Assembly: GCA_946187025.1 (NCBI GenBank)
Contig: CAMHPM010000120.1
Location: 1 to 5,820, forward strand
Length of the DNA stretch: 5,820 nucleotides
Direction of reading: 5' to 3'
DNA from: an uncultured Prevotellaceae bacterium
Lineage (GTDB): Bacteria > Bacteroidota > Bacteroidia > Bacteroidales > Bacteroidaceae
The notes under the pieces were generated by a model, which was not told the origin of the DNA, ran no database searches, and worked only from the letters and a program-made list of their open reading frames with translations. Both the position numbers and the translations under genes were made by a program. Below are positions 5,805 to 5,820 of the stretch, piece after piece (within the stretch, counting starts at the first letter, position 1; each line of letters begins with the position of its first letter).

Positions 5805-5820
5805 CCATTTTGCCTACCTT
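5792..5820 (+). promoter_or_regulatory. Putative divergent promoter, cut by the window edge
   Basis: TTTC at 5792-5795 is followed after exactly 19 nt by TACCTT at 5815-5820, where the window ends. If the next two bases are TG this would be a full TAnnTTTG -7 box. The geometry (TTTC, 19 nt, TAnnTT) and the surrounding TTTCACT heptamer are the mirror image of the rsmI promoter. It would serve a plus-strand gene beyond the window. Confidence 0.4.

Overview
The window looks like ordinary chromosomal DNA from a member of the Bacteroidales (Bacteroides/Prevotella-like). Three things point there. The one clear promoter has the Bacteroidetes form, with a TAnnTTTG -7 box. Start codons are preceded by A-rich or G-poor leaders rather than strong Shine-Dalgarno sequences. 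The proteins are of types common in that order: a short RsmI without the C-terminal extension, AsnA, a fused NAD(P)HX repair enzyme, an SPII lipoprotein and a zinc-ribbon/TM2 protein. Genus cannot be fixed from the sequence alone.

Layout. Bases 1-197 are non-coding and rich in repeats: a nested inverted repeat holding two small hairpins, then a heptamer tandem array. A single plus-strand gene for a DUF2461 protein follows (198-899). The rest of the window, up to 5671, is five minus-strand genes. In transcription order they are rsmI, a coiled-coil lipoprotein gene, a zinc-ribbon/TM2 membrane protein gene, asnA, and nnr (bifunctional NAD(P)HX epimerase/dehydratase). The gaps are only 26, 13, 38 and 18 nt, so one transcript from the promoter upstream of rsmI is plausible. 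The DUF2461 gene and nnr converge, with 21 nt between their stop codons and no visible terminator. Bases 5672-5820 hold the rsmI promoter, an 18-bp perfect inverted repeat built from heptamers, and what looks like the left part of a mirror-image promoter for a divergent gene beyond the window edge.

Functions. RsmI modifies 16S rRNA, AsnA makes asparagine from aspartate and ammonia, and Nnr repairs damaged NAD(P)H; these are unconnected housekeeping jobs. The lipoprotein and TM2 protein are adjacent, envelope-associated and of unknown function, and are the least understood genes here. I found no mobile element, CRISPR array, RNA gene or convincing new multi-gene system. The most interesting signals are the symmetrical repeat-built intergenic promoter region at the right end and the nested repeat at the left end.
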